Of a DNA stretch of 33,988 bases, positions 8,850-16,769 are shown piece after piece; within the stretch, counting starts at the first letter, position 1, and the number at the start of each line of letters is the position of its first letter. The notes beneath the pieces are model-generated. The model had not been told where the DNA came from and made no database searches. It was given only the letters and a program-made list of their open reading frames with translations. Where the stretch lies: positions 1 through 33,988 of the forward strand of contig CALVGN010000053.1 of the NCBI GenBank assembly GCA_944327105.1. Reading direction: 5' to 3'. A program made the translations under genes and the position numbers. The DNA comes from an uncultured Erysipelotrichaceae bacterium (GTDB lineage: Bacteria > Bacillota_I > Bacilli_A > Erysipelotrichales > Erysipelotrichaceae).

Positions 8850-9811
8850 TACTGCACTTCGTCGTATGAAGTGATCGCTCCGCTGTAAATGCCAACCATG
8901 GTTTCAGCATCTACATCACTTACTGTATTGGCAGCATTAACAACTACCACAACGGCATCCAAGCAGAAGGTTCCGCTTTCGATCGCACCAGTGACATCTT
9001 CGTCATCCTTGAAAGCACGGGAAGCAAAACCGATATCGATGGCGTTCGGACCGTCTTTTTCTTCACCTAAAGTTCTGGGAACGGAGTCACCGGAACCGGT
9101 CTGGTTCATGGCGAATTGGACGTTACCGGCTAACGGCTGGAATGCTTCTAAGGCAGCACGGATGCAGTTTTCAACACTGGTGGAACCACCGGTACGGATG
9201 GTCAAACCACTGTTATCCTGGTTCAACACCGGATAGTTGGCAGCGATTTCTTCCCATGGTTTGGCATCGGTGTAATCCACGATACCGCCGGCGGATTCGA
9301 TCACACTCTTGCCTTCAGTGGACTGGGTGATGTAAGCAATGAACGCTTCAACTAATTGCTGCATGTCATCGGATTCATAATCGCCATCGGCACGGGTGAC
9401 GAAATTGAACGGACGCTGCATTTCATAGGAACCGTCCAAAACGGTATCCGTGTTGGCTTCAACACCTTGGAAGGTTAATGGTTTGATACCATTGGCTTCA
9501 AAATCGGTGGTCAAGGAAGTATAACCGATACCGGCAGCATCCTGACCGACGCGGGTGGCCATATCACCGTTGGAGCTGACTTCGGAAGCACTGGAGGTCA
9601 ACGCGCCTTCTTCCAGACCGATGGCGTCTTCGAATGCTTCACGGGTACCGCTGCTTGCGTCACGGGTGTAGACATGGATTTCACCAGCTGTCGTGGTGGT
9701 TTCGCTACCTTCGGTAGCAGTGGGTGCAGTTGAGGTTGTTGCCGGAGTGCTGGAGCAGCCAGCCAGGGAAGCAACCAACAAAGCACTTGTAAACAACTTT
9801 GCGAATTTCAT
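8849..9811 (-). CDS. pstS: Phosphate-binding lipoprotein PstS, circularly permuted
   Basis: 320 residues from the ATG at 9811, preceded by GGGAGAG; an upstream in-frame ATG at 9838 is less likely. The lipobox is LAGC (Cys19), then a Thr/Ser-rich linker. All usual phosphate-site motifs are present but in rotated order. The segment that is normally C-terminal comes first: VYTRDASSGTR (47-57), SSNGDMATRV, GIGYTSL. The segment that is normally N-terminal follows: TGGSTSV (207-213), TGSGDS (238-243), DIGFASR (259-265), VVVVVNAANTVS and IYSGAITSYDEVQ at the very end. The break falls just where other PstS proteins run from the ITNWSEV-type segment into the R..SGT segment. It heads the operon and delivers phosphate to PstCA. 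Confidence 0.93.
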   Translation of the reverse strand: MKFAKLFTSALLVASLAGCSSTPATTSTAPTATEGSETTTTAGEIHVYTRDASSGTREAFEDAIGLEEGALTSSASEVSSNGDMATRVGQDAAGIGYTSLTTDFEANGIKPLTFQGVEANTDTVLDGSYEMQRPFNFVTRADGDYESDDMQQLVEAFIAYITQSTEGKSVIESAGGIVDYTDAKPWEEIAANYPVLNQDNSGLTIRTGGSTSVENCIRAALEAFQPLAGNVQFAMNQTGSGDSVPRTLGEEKDGPNAIDIGFASRAFKDDEDVTGAIESGTFCLDAVVVVVNAANTVSDVDAETMVGIYSGAITSYDEVQ

Positions 9812-9867
9812 TTTTCTCTCCCTCGTAGTATTTTTCAATTACTACGGCTATTAGGATAGAAATGGTT

Positions 9868-9916
9868 TGTTAAATCATCAGGAGGTGATTTGTTAAGTTT
9901 ATGTAAAGTTGTTGAA
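9868..9916 (-). promoter_or_regulatory. Pho-box-like repeats upstream of pstS
   Basis: On the minus strand the region carries TTCAAC (9911-9916), TTACAT (9901-9906) and TTAACA (9891-9896) at 10-base steps, plus another TTAACA (9868-9873). These resemble the TT(A/C/T)ACA repeats bound by PhoP in Bacillus. A possible -10 (TATCCT, 9853-9858) lies closer to pstS. Assignment rests on pattern and position only. Confidence 0.5.
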
Positions 9917-9963
9917 ATGGTGAAATCATCTCGATGAGATGGTTAAAACCATATAGAGAATGA

Positions 9964-10738
9964 ATGCGTATGGCGTTGAATTATAATACGACCATGCATG
10001 CCTGTTTCAGAGCATATGTTGTCCAAACCATCGTCAACAGTTATGCGCCATTACTTTTTGTGATCTTTCAGGATCAGTTTGATATTCCATTATCATGGAT
10101 GACGTTACTTCATTGTCCAATGGTCGAACCAAAGGAACAATCGAGCCATGGTTTGACCATCAAGCAGTTGTTTATCAATTCATCTTTCTGGTTATTAATG
10201 GTAGTGATGGTTTTTCGCCGGTGCGAGTGAACTGTCCATCAGTCAATGGGCTTCGGCATTTGCTGATGCGGGATTAAATGTGGATAAAACCATCGGAGAT
10301 CTGGTTGGACCATGTGGTTTTGCATTGATGATGGGGATTTCTCGAACCATTTATGGCAAATACGGGCATATGGTGAATCTGAACAACTTCATGAAACTGA
10401 GTGCTGTGTTGTGCATCATTGCTTATTTATTTATTGGTCTATCCCCATGGCCATGGTTATCGTTGATCGGATGCATGTTGTGTGGCTTTTCTGTCGGGAT
10501 TTTCTGGCCAGGCACATTTTCAAAAGCCGCCGTTGTAATCAACGGCGGCGCTGCAGCCATGTTTGCCTTACTGGCATTGGGTGGAGATATCGGGAATTCC
10601 CTTGGTCCGACCATCGTTGGAATGGTTTCCGGTATAGTTGGGAATGATCTTCAGGCAGGATTATTATGTGCCCTTATCTTTCCGATCATCCTGTTGATGG
10701 GTTTGACCATATTGCAAAAACAACGCCGACAGCAATAA
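9964..10738 (+). pseudogene. Decayed MFS transporter (internal deletion plus +1 frameshift)
   Basis: The first part encodes TM1-like sequence (HACFRAYVVQTIVNSYAPLL) and at about 10110 jumps straight to a central-loop sequence (VEPKEQSSHGLTIKQLF). About 150 residues of the N-terminal half of an MFS protein appear to be missing. The frame is then lost at a five-T run (10208-10212): with one T removed it continues FAGASELSISQWASAFADAGLNVDKTIG into the intact C-terminal half (10280-10738, several TM segments, GFALMMGISRTIYGK). A normal MFS carrier is about 400 residues in one frame, so the protein is unlikely to work. The 3' end lies over the rubrerythrin terminator. Confidence 0.85.
10526..10549. 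repeat. Intragenic 10-bp hairpin in the MFS pseudogene
   Basis: GCCGCCGTTG at 10526-10535 and its exact complement CAACGGCGGC at 10540-10549 are separated by TAAT. No T-run follows on the plus strand, so it is not a typical terminator. Confidence 0.75.
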
Positions 10739-10775
10739 AACTGTCGGCGTTGTTCGATTCAACAGGGTTGAATCG
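10719..10775 (-). terminator. Rubrerythrin terminator (two hairpins)
   Basis: The hairpin nearest the gene has 9-base arms (10755-10763 and 10767-10775) and a 3-base loop. The second has perfect 14-base arms (10719-10732 and 10741-10754) with an 8-base loop and exits on the minus strand into TTTTTGC. The second overlaps the last codons of the convergent MFS pseudogene. Confidence 0.85.
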
Positions 10776-10776
10776 A

Positions 10777-11316
10777 TTAATAATTTTCCTTACGGACTTC
10801 AAAGAAGCTCTTGGCCTGACCACATAACGGGCAAATGGCCGGAGCACTCTTGGCTTCCATGGTGAAACCACAGATACGGCACTGCCAGACCACCGGTTCA
10901 TCCTTAGTGAACACATGCGCGTTATCCACATTAGCTTTCAATGTGTTATAGCGATCTTCATGCTGTTTTTCAACAGCAGCGACCATGCGCATCTTGGCCG
11001 CAATGACCTTGAATCCTTCTTCATCGGCTTCCTTGGCCATCCGATCGTACATGTCGGTCCACTCATAGTTTTCCCCTTCTGCGGCCATCTTCAAGCATTC
11101 GGAAGTGGTCGGGATCTCTCCACCATGCAAAAACTTGAACCACAGATAGGCATGTTCCTGTTCATTGCGTGCGGTTTCTTCAAAGATTTCAGCAATCTGA
11201 TCCATGCCTTCTTCTCTGGCCTTCATGGCGAAATAGGTGTACTTGTTGCGGGCCTGGGATTCACCGGCAAATGCATCCTGCAGGTTCTGTTCGGTCTTTG
11301 TGCCTTTCAATTCCAT
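10777..11316 (-). CDS. Rubrerythrin
   Basis: A 179-residue protein. The N-terminal ferritin-like four-helix bundle has diiron ligand motifs ESQARNKY (Glu19), ARNEQEHA (ExxH, Glu52/His55) and VEKQHEDRY. The C-terminal rubredoxin-like domain binds one iron through two CxxC pairs (WQCRICGF and AICPLCGQ). Rubrerythrins reduce hydrogen peroxide in anaerobes. The start chosen is the ATG at 11316 (MELKGTKTE) with GAAGG 8 bases upstream; an in-frame start at 11343 would overlap perR. It follows perR by 5 bases, so the two form a peroxide-response operon. Confidence 0.95.
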   Translation of the reverse strand: MELKGTKTEQNLQDAFAGESQARNKYTYFAMKAREEGMDQIAEIFEETARNEQEHAYLWFKFLHGGEIPTTSECLKMAAEGENYEWTDMYDRMAKEADEEGFKVIAAKMRMVAAVEKQHEDRYNTLKANVDNAHVFTKDEPVVWQCRICGFTMEAKSAPAICPLCGQAKSFFEVRKENY

Positions 11317-11321
11317 TTGTT

Positions 11322-11708
11322 TTACCTTCTTTCTTTTGCACATTGTTCACAATATCCATTGATCACGACATCCACTTTGGAAATGGTCACACCATAGGAT
11401 GATCGGATCTCATCCAGATACTCCTTTGGCAATGAATCAATATCCATTAACGTGCCGCATTGCATACAATAAAAGTGAGCATGCGGCATGGTATTGCCAT
11501 CATAGATGGTACAACCATCGGATAATGTGATGCTTTGGATCTCACCGTTGGTTTCCATATCCGCCAAAGTGCGATACAACGTTGCCTGAGATACATTTTG
11601 ATCAGTCGATGCATTGATGATTTTAAGCATATCCTGTGGTTTGTAGTGAACCTTTTGATCGACAAGCATCTTTTCCAATACTTCACGTTGTCGTGTTTTG
11701 CGGATCAA
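11322..11708 (-). CDS. perR: Fur-family peroxide repressor PerR
   Basis: 128 residues from a TTG start at 11708, which sits 6 bases after AAGGAGG; the other in-frame TTG (11714) touches the ribosome site and is rejected. The winged helix ([20 protein letters not shown]) is followed by a dimerisation domain with two structural-zinc CxxC pairs (YCMQC, YCEQC). By eye the five PerR regulatory-metal ligands are all present: His in KVHYKPQD, Asp in IYDGN, both His in PHAHF, and Asp in LMDID. That and the rubrerythrin partner favour PerR over Fur or Zur. It probably represses its own operon through the palindrome at 11724-11738. Confidence 0.87.
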   Translation of the reverse strand: MIRKTRQREVLEKMLVDQKVHYKPQDMLKIINASTDQNVSQATLYRTLADMETNGEIQSITLSDGCTIYDGNTMPHAHFYCMQCGTLMDIDSLPKEYLDEIRSSYGVTISKVDVVINGYCEQCAKERR

Positions 11709-11723
11709 AATCAACCTCCTTAT

Positions 11724-11766
11724 TGAGAACTATTCTCATTATAATGGATATGATCCAATTTAGCAA
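11724..11766 (-). promoter_or_regulatory. perR promoter and Fur-family operator
   Basis: On the minus strand a TTGCTA -35 (11761-11766), a 17-base spacer and a perfect TATAAT -10 (11738-11743) are followed by the 15-base inverted repeat TGAGAATAGTTCTCA (11724-11738). The repeat abuts the -10 and resembles Fur/PerR boxes, consistent with autorepression. Confidence 0.7.
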
Positions 11767-11779
11767 TGGTCAAACCATA

Positions 11780-12430
11780 TTATTTCAGATACTTTTTCAC
11801 ACAATTCGGCAAATAGGTCACAAAAGATTGATCCTTCGCTAAAACCCGAATCGTTTTTAATTCGAATCCATCACTGCCCAATGCAATATCCACCACGTAC
11901 CCAGCACCATTAGGGGTAAAGATTTTTAGAAAATCCGTGGTTTCACCATGGCATAAATGCATCAACATTGCCCGAATCACACCCATATGGGTACACAGGC
12001 CGACCGTAGTATAGCCACAGTCATTCCAAAAGGCCAATGCATGGGCCAGTCCATGCATGACCCGTGCATTGAATTGTTCAAATGTTTCTCCATTGTAGTG
12101 ATACGGCAAATCCCCATGGATCCAATTTTTGAAAAAGTGAATACTTTTATATTCCGATTCGTGCATATTTTCAAAACTACCAAAATTGGTTTCCCGAAAT
12201 TGTGGTGTATAACCATTGATCGCATGCGGTGCAAACAAGATATGCGCCGTATGCGCACACCGACTTAAATCCGAACTGTAATAGGCATCCGCAAGTGGCA
12301 ATTCAATTTTCTGACGAATATCGATCAACTCCTGCTTGCCTTTATCTGTCAAAGCGACATCACTCCAACCGCTTAACAATCCTTTTTCGTTGCCTATGGA
12401 ATAGCCATGGCGTAAGATCAATAATTGCAT
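11780..12430 (-). CDS. Histidine phosphatase family protein (phosphoglycerate mutase-like)
   Basis: A 216-residue cytosolic phosphatase. The catalytic RHG motif is at residues 7-9 (His8), the acid-donor region FRETNFGSFE is near 79-88, and the second His lies in LCTHMGVIRAM. The pattern fits the cobC/GpmB-like branch rather than true glycolytic mutase; the substrate is not evident. It overlaps the upstream MBL gene by 13 bases, so it is the last gene of the opp-led operon. A TGGT palindrome (11767-11777) lies 2 bases past the stop; no classical terminator was seen. Confidence 0.88.
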   Translation of the reverse strand: MQLLILRHGYSIGNEKGLLSGWSDVALTDKGKQELIDIRQKIELPLADAYYSSDLSRCAHTAHILFAPHAINGYTPQFRETNFGSFENMHESEYKSIHFFKNWIHGDLPYHYNGETFEQFNARVMHGLAHALAFWNDCGYTTVGLCTHMGVIRAMLMHLCHGETTDFLKIFTPNGAGYVVDIALGSDGFELKTIRVLAKDQSFVTYLPNCVKKYLK

Positions 12431-13152
12431 GATATTTCAATCTCCATTCCCTGTATCGCCAAGGCCACATCTGTTGTGGTTTTGGCACGAATTTGCTTCA
12501 GTAAGCGCTGATGATCTCCGTAAATCGGTAAATGTGTAGCAATTGCTTTTTGTGGTTTGGCCAATTCACACAGTCTGGCAAAATCATACGCATTCATATG
12601 ACCTGGTTTACTCCCATCCACATCTGCATACAATGAACATTCACATATGAGCAGATCACACCCTTGTGCGGATTGGATCAACGCATCAGAGAGTGCACCA
12701 TCCCCGCCATACACCATGGTTAAACCATCGTAATGGATGGCAAAACCCAAAGCGTCAATGGGATGGGTTGTGGCAAAACAATCGATCTCAAATGGTCCAA
12801 TCCTGAGTTTTTCTTTGGCGGATATCGCCGTGACATTGGAAAACGGCAACCATCGTAGTTCATACAAATGGGCATCATCCAGACCATATAACATTAATGG
12901 TTGCGGATGGTTCTTCCAATCGATCAAACGTTTATGCATCAAAATACCCGCATCACTGTAATGATCAAAATGGAAATGGGAGATCATCACGGCATCAAGG
13001 TTGTCACCAATATTGAATTCATCCAGTTTCAAACTGGTTCCACCACCGCAATCCAGTAATAACGAAAAACCCTGAGCCCTTACCAAAACGGATGCACATG
13101 CCCCATATTGACTGGTGGTCCCACCAGAACATCCAATGATCTTTACATTCAT
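12418..13152 (-). CDS. MBL-fold metallohydrolase (YhfI / RNase Z-like)
   Basis: A 244-residue metallo-beta-lactamase-fold protein. The metal motif HFHFDH is at 59-64, followed by TTHPIDALG, YGGDGA (the bridging Asp) and IATHLPIY, in the usual order. The N-terminus VKIIGCSGGTTSQYG and the CGGGTS segment are as in YhfI-type, RNase Z-related hydrolases. It lacks an obvious RNase Z exosite arm, so a small-molecule or cyclic-nucleotide substrate is possible. The start overlaps the oppF stop (ATGA), so it is translated with the transporter. Confidence 0.88.
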   Translation of the reverse strand: MNVKIIGCSGGTTSQYGACASVLVRAQGFSLLLDCGGGTSLKLDEFNIGDNLDAVMISHFHFDHYSDAGILMHKRLIDWKNHPQPLMLYGLDDAHLYELRWLPFSNVTAISAKEKLRIGPFEIDCFATTHPIDALGFAIHYDGLTMVYGGDGALSDALIQSAQGCDLLICECSLYADVDGSKPGHMNAYDFARLCELAKPQKAIATHLPIYGDHQRLLKQIRAKTTTDVALAIQGMEIEISCNY

Positions 13153-13940
13153 ACTTGCCTTTCAAAGGTGGAACTGGCCACTAATACCTTGGTGTAATCA
13201 TCATTGGGATCCGCAACCACTTCTTCTGCCTTACCTTGCTCCACCACGCTCCCTTTTTTCATCACGATCACCCGATCACAGATATACCGCACCACCCCGA
13301 TATCATGGGATATGAATAACATCGCCGTCTTAAACTCCTGCTGCATCTTGCGCAATAAATTCAGAATGGATGCTTGTACCGATACATCCAGTGCCGATAC
13401 ACATTCATCGCATATCAATAATTTCGGATTGAGCAGCAATGCGCGGGCAATGGCCACCCGCTGGCATTGTCCGCCGGACAAGGTATTGGGGTATTTTTCA
13501 AGATTATCGATATTCAGCCCGACATTTTGCATCATGGTTTCGATTTTGGTTTTTACCTGATCATAGGATTGATGATGCAAGACATACAATGGTTCCGCCA
13601 AGATGGATTTGATCTTGTAATGGGGATCCATGCTTTCTTGGGGATTTTGGAAAATAAATTGGACATTGGTCCGATAATCCGCATACTGGGCTTTGGTCAA
13701 TGTGGAAATATCCTGGCCCTGATAACAGACTTTGCCTTCACTTGGCCGCTGCAAGCCGCCTAAAATCTCACCCAGGGTGGATTTGCCGGAACCACTTTCC
13801 CCAACGATCCCGACGATTTCTCCAGGTTCGATGGAAATGGAGACATTGTTGAGCGCTTTAAACGGTTCCGGTTTGCCAAAAAGGTCTTTGGATTTATTCA
13901 TGAAGATTTTAAAGATGGCTTCTCCCGTTAATAAACTCAT
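13149..13940 (-). CDS. oppF: Oligopeptide/nickel ABC transporter ATPase (OppF/DppF-like)
   Basis: 263 residues from the ATG at 13940, preceded by GGAGG and overlapping the oppD stop as ATGA; an upstream in-frame start at 13976 has no such site. Walker A is GESGSGKST, the Q-loop is FIFQNPQESMDPHYK, the signature is LSGGQCQR, Walker B is LLICDE and the H-loop is ISHDIGV. It is shorter than most OppF (about 310) because the C-terminal Cys-containing extension is absent, more like NikE-type subunits. It pairs with OppD to drive the OppBC permease. Confidence 0.9.
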   Translation of the reverse strand: MSLLTGEAIFKIFMNKSKDLFGKPEPFKALNNVSISIEPGEIVGIVGESGSGKSTLGEILGGLQRPSEGKVCYQGQDISTLTKAQYADYRTNVQFIFQNPQESMDPHYKIKSILAEPLYVLHHQSYDQVKTKIETMMQNVGLNIDNLEKYPNTLSGGQCQRVAIARALLLNPKLLICDECVSALDVSVQASILNLLRKMQQEFKTAMLFISHDIGVVRYICDRVIVMKKGSVVEQGKAEEVVADPNDDYTKVLVASSTFERQV

Positions 13941-14911
13941 GCGACCTCCTTTGGTTTTGAATCTGCAAACGGACAAAGTATATAGCGATCATTATCATCC
14001 ACGGGTTGGATGGTTTGACCACAGGCATCAGCGGCCTTAGGACAGCGCGGGGCAAAGATGCAACTGGTTCTGTCCCGATCCTTTTCCGGCACCATGCCGG
14101 GAAGTTCAGCCAATGGTTTGGTTTTATCCACTTCAAGACCCGGTATCAGTGAAAGTAATGCTTTCGTATACGGATGTTTGGGATCATTGAATACAGCATC
14201 AGCGTTGCCGCTTTCTACGATTCGTCCGGCATACATCACATAGACTCTTGAACAATATGCACGCAATAGATCAAGATTATGACTGATCATGATGATAGCC
14301 ACATGACGGGTTTGGTTCAGTTGAACAAACAAATCCAATACCTGCTGTTGGACGACACAATCCAATGCAGTGGTCGGTTCATCGGCAATCAACAGTTTTG
14401 GATCACTCATCAATGCCATGGCAATATTCACCCGTTGACGCATCCCGCCGCTTAATTGGGCCGGATAGCTGTTTAAAACTCGTTTGGGATCATCAATGCC
14501 AACTTCTTTTAACAAACCGGAAGCTTTTTCGATGGCTTCCTTTTTTGAACCCAGTTTGCGATGGATATACCCATCGATCATCTGGCTTTGGATCTTAATG
14601 AGCGGATGAAGATACACCACGGTATTTTGAGGTACTAATCCCAAACCGGAGGTAATGAGTTTATCTTTGGCTTGATTGGTCAAACCATTCATACGCTGAC
14701 CCAAAACCACGACTTCGCCGTCGGTTTGCCGGCAGTCTTTGGGCAAAATGTTGAGGATCACTTTGGTCAACATCGATTTTCCCGAACCACTTTCGCCGGC
14801 AATACCGACGATTTCATTGGTGTCGATATGAAAATCCACATTATAGATCAATGCCTGATCCCCGGCACGTACGGTAACGCCATTGGCCTGCACTAAACGA
14901 TTGTTTTCCAT
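13937..14911 (-). CDS. oppD: Oligopeptide/nickel ABC transporter ATPase (OppD/DppD-like)
   Basis: 324 residues from the ATG at 14911; the in-frame TTG at 14926 would overlap oppC. Walker A is GESGSGKSM, the Q-loop is LVPQNTVVYLHPLIKIQ, the signature is LSGGMRQR, Walker B is LLIADEPTTALD, and the C-terminal oligopeptide-transporter domain (CIFAPRCPKAADAC) carries the expected cysteines. That tail is typical of Opp/Dpp ATPases. It starts 1 base after the oppC stop and overlaps oppF. Confidence 0.93.
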   Translation of the reverse strand: MENNRLVQANGVTVRAGDQALIYNVDFHIDTNEIVGIAGESGSGKSMLTKVILNILPKDCRQTDGEVVVLGQRMNGLTNQAKDKLITSGLGLVPQNTVVYLHPLIKIQSQMIDGYIHRKLGSKKEAIEKASGLLKEVGIDDPKRVLNSYPAQLSGGMRQRVNIAMALMSDPKLLIADEPTTALDCVVQQQVLDLFVQLNQTRHVAIIMISHNLDLLRAYCSRVYVMYAGRIVESGNADAVFNDPKHPYTKALLSLIPGLEVDKTKPLAELPGMVPEKDRDRTSCIFAPRCPKAADACGQTIQPVDDNDRYILCPFADSKPKEVA

Positions 14912-14912
14912 A

Positions 14913-15734
14913 TTAATCCCGTCCAATCAACATATCGTTGAGCGCATCCCCCAACAGATTGAATCCCAATACCGTGATGAGTAACACCACCCCCGGTGCA
15001 ATGGCCACATACGGATAGGAAAGAATAAACTGACGCGTTTCCGAAAGCATCATGCCCCAGCTTGGCGAAGGCGGTTGGATCCCCAGCCCTAAAAAGGACA
15101 AGGAAGATTCCGTTAATATCGCGCCACCGATGCTCGCCGTAAACTGCGTGATCAAACGGGGCAGCATATCCGGAATCATATGCACCACCACCAAGCGAAT
15201 CGGAGTGCAGCCATAACTGCGGCATGCTTTGATATACAAGCGGCTTTTGATATCCAATACCATGGTATAAACCACTCGGGCAAATGATGGGACCATAAAG
15301 ACAGCAATGGCAATGGCGGCATTGATCAATCCTTTCCCAATAATGGCGACTAACATCATGGCCAATAAAATTCCCGGAAAAGCCATCAATCCGTCAATAA
15401 AACGCATGATCACCGTGGATATTTTGGAATTGGCCATACCCGCCACTGCTCCGATAAAAATCCCGACGATACTGCCAAGGCTCACTGAGATCAAACCCAC
15501 CAGCAATGCATTCTGTGATCCAACCATGATCCTGGAAAGCACATCCCGACCAAACTGGTCGGTGCCCAGCAAATGCTGGGCGCTTGGCAGCGCAAAGCGA
15601 TGTGCCGTATCCATCCGTTCCGGATCCATCGGTGTCCATAAAAACGCCACCGCCGCCATCAACACAATAAGAGCGATAATCACTATGGCGATGACCAATG
15701 TAGGATTTTGAAACCATTTTTGTTTCGTTTTCAT
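14913..15734 (-). CDS. oppC: Oligopeptide/nickel ABC transporter permease (OppC/DppC-like)
   Basis: A 273-residue permease. One N-terminal TM (about 13-33) precedes the periplasmic segment with AHRFALPSAQHLLGTDQFGRDVLSR, the classic OppC/DppC signature. Five further TM segments contain the EAA loop (YIKACRSYGCTPIRLVVVHM). SFLGLGIQPPSPSWGMML is another family hallmark. A GGAGAGCGGG ribosome site precedes the ATG, which shares one base with the oppB stop (TAATG). Confidence 0.95.
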   Translation of the reverse strand: MKTKQKWFQNPTLVIAIVIIALIVLMAAVAFLWTPMDPERMDTAHRFALPSAQHLLGTDQFGRDVLSRIMVGSQNALLVGLISVSLGSIVGIFIGAVAGMANSKISTVIMRFIDGLMAFPGILLAMMLVAIIGKGLINAAIAIAVFMVPSFARVVYTMVLDIKSRLYIKACRSYGCTPIRLVVVHMIPDMLPRLITQFTASIGGAILTESSLSFLGLGIQPPSPSWGMMLSETRQFILSYPYVAIAPGVVLLITVLGFNLLGDALNDMLIGRD

Positions 15735-16696
15735 TATTCCCGCTCTCCTTCCAGACCCAGTCGAATCATTGGATTGACCATCATGACCACCACTTCCGTA
15801 ATAAAGTTGACCAAAACCACCATAAAGCAGATGAAAATCACAATCCCCTGCAGTAACTGAATATCCCGCCGTTCCACGGAAGTTAACAACAATCGTCCAA
15901 TACCGGGAAGCGCAAAGATGTTTTCAACAATGACCGTACCCCCGAATAATTTGGCAAACTGATTGCCAATCACCGTGATCGGTGTGATCAACGCACTGCG
16001 CAAGGCATACTTGACCACCCGCATCCAATACGGCAGTCCTTTGACTTTTGAAGCGATCATGTAATCCTGATTCAATGCCGATAACATCGAACTGCGGAAC
16101 TGTCGGATCAATATTCCGCATTCGCCGATCGCCATGCAGATGCTGGGCAACGTAATGGAATTGATAAAATAGAGAAATCCGCGGTCAATGGACACATACC
16201 CGCTGACCGGAAACAGATTGAGCATCGACGCAAACACGATCAACAAAATCATGCCGCTCCAAAATGCCGGCACACTACTGGCAATCTGAACGATGGTGCG
16301 TGAGATCGAATCAATGATCCCATGAGGATGCAATGCCGATAAAATTCCAAGAATAAGTGAGATGGCAATGGAGATCACCATGGAGAAAATCGTGATGGAA
16401 AAGGTCACCGGCAAACGCTGTACGATCAATGTCAGCACATCTTCGCCAAATACATAACTCTGGCCCCAATTGCCGGTAAATAAACCGCCGATCCAGTTCA
16501 AATACTGCACCAGCAACGGTTCATTCAAGCCCATTGATTCTTCCAATAACGCCAGCTGTTGCGGCGATGCTTCCGTGCCCAATACCAGTTCTGCCGGATT
16601 GCCAGGAATGGCTTTGAGCACAATGAATGTGATCATCGAGACAAAAAACATGACCACGATGGCCGAAACCAGACGCTTTAACACAAAACGCGTCAT
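15734..16696 (-). CDS. oppB: Oligopeptide/nickel ABC transporter permease (OppB/DppB-like)
   Basis: A 320-residue permease. TM1 (residues 9-29) is followed by the OppB/DppB signature KAIPGNPAELVLG and NEPLLVQYLNWIGGLFTGNWGQS. The EAA loop (YMIASKVKGLPYWMRVVKYALR) and the C-terminal NIFALPGIGRLLL are typical. The ribosome site GGGAGGAG lies 1-2 bases from the usual spacing before the ATG at 16696. A hairpin separates it from oppA and probably lowers its expression relative to the binding protein. Confidence 0.95.
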   Translation of the reverse strand: MTRFVLKRLVSAIVVMFFVSMITFIVLKAIPGNPAELVLGTEASPQQLALLEESMGLNEPLLVQYLNWIGGLFTGNWGQSYVFGEDVLTLIVQRLPVTFSITIFSMVISIAISLILGILSALHPHGIIDSISRTIVQIASSVPAFWSGMILLIVFASMLNLFPVSGYVSIDRGFLYFINSITLPSICMAIGECGILIRQFRSSMLSALNQDYMIASKVKGLPYWMRVVKYALRSALITPITVIGNQFAKLFGGTVIVENIFALPGIGRLLLTSVERRDIQLLQGIVIFICFMVVLVNFITEVVVMMVNPMIRLGLEGERE

Positions 16697-16716
16697 ACTC
16701 CTCCCTTCGTAAATTT

Positions 16717-16747
16717 TTAAAAACGGTCCGGTTCATCCCGGACCGTT
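16717..16747 (-). terminator. Intra-operon attenuator between oppA and oppB
   Basis: Perfect 10-base arms (16722-16731 and 16738-16747, AACGGTCCGG/CCGGACCGTT) with a 6-base loop exit on the minus strand into TTTTT followed by AAAAATTT. It lies in the 73-base gap after the oppA stop, so read-through would give more oppA mRNA than oppBCDF. Confidence 0.7.
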
Positions 16748-16769
16748 GGAATGTCAAGTACGCCAGCGA

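Noticed and set aside
9879-9938. Strong SD-like AGGAGGTGATT followed by a short frame (TTG start, 15 codons) and a start-stop ATGTAA
   Set aside because: It overlaps the Pho-box-like repeats read on the other strand, the frame is very short, and spacing to ATGTAA is too long. Chance is more likely than a leader peptide.
9964-10738. Two intact small membrane proteins instead of one MFS pseudogene
   Set aside because: The sequence between the two frames reads as a continuous MFS protein once one T is removed, and the second frame has no ribosome site.
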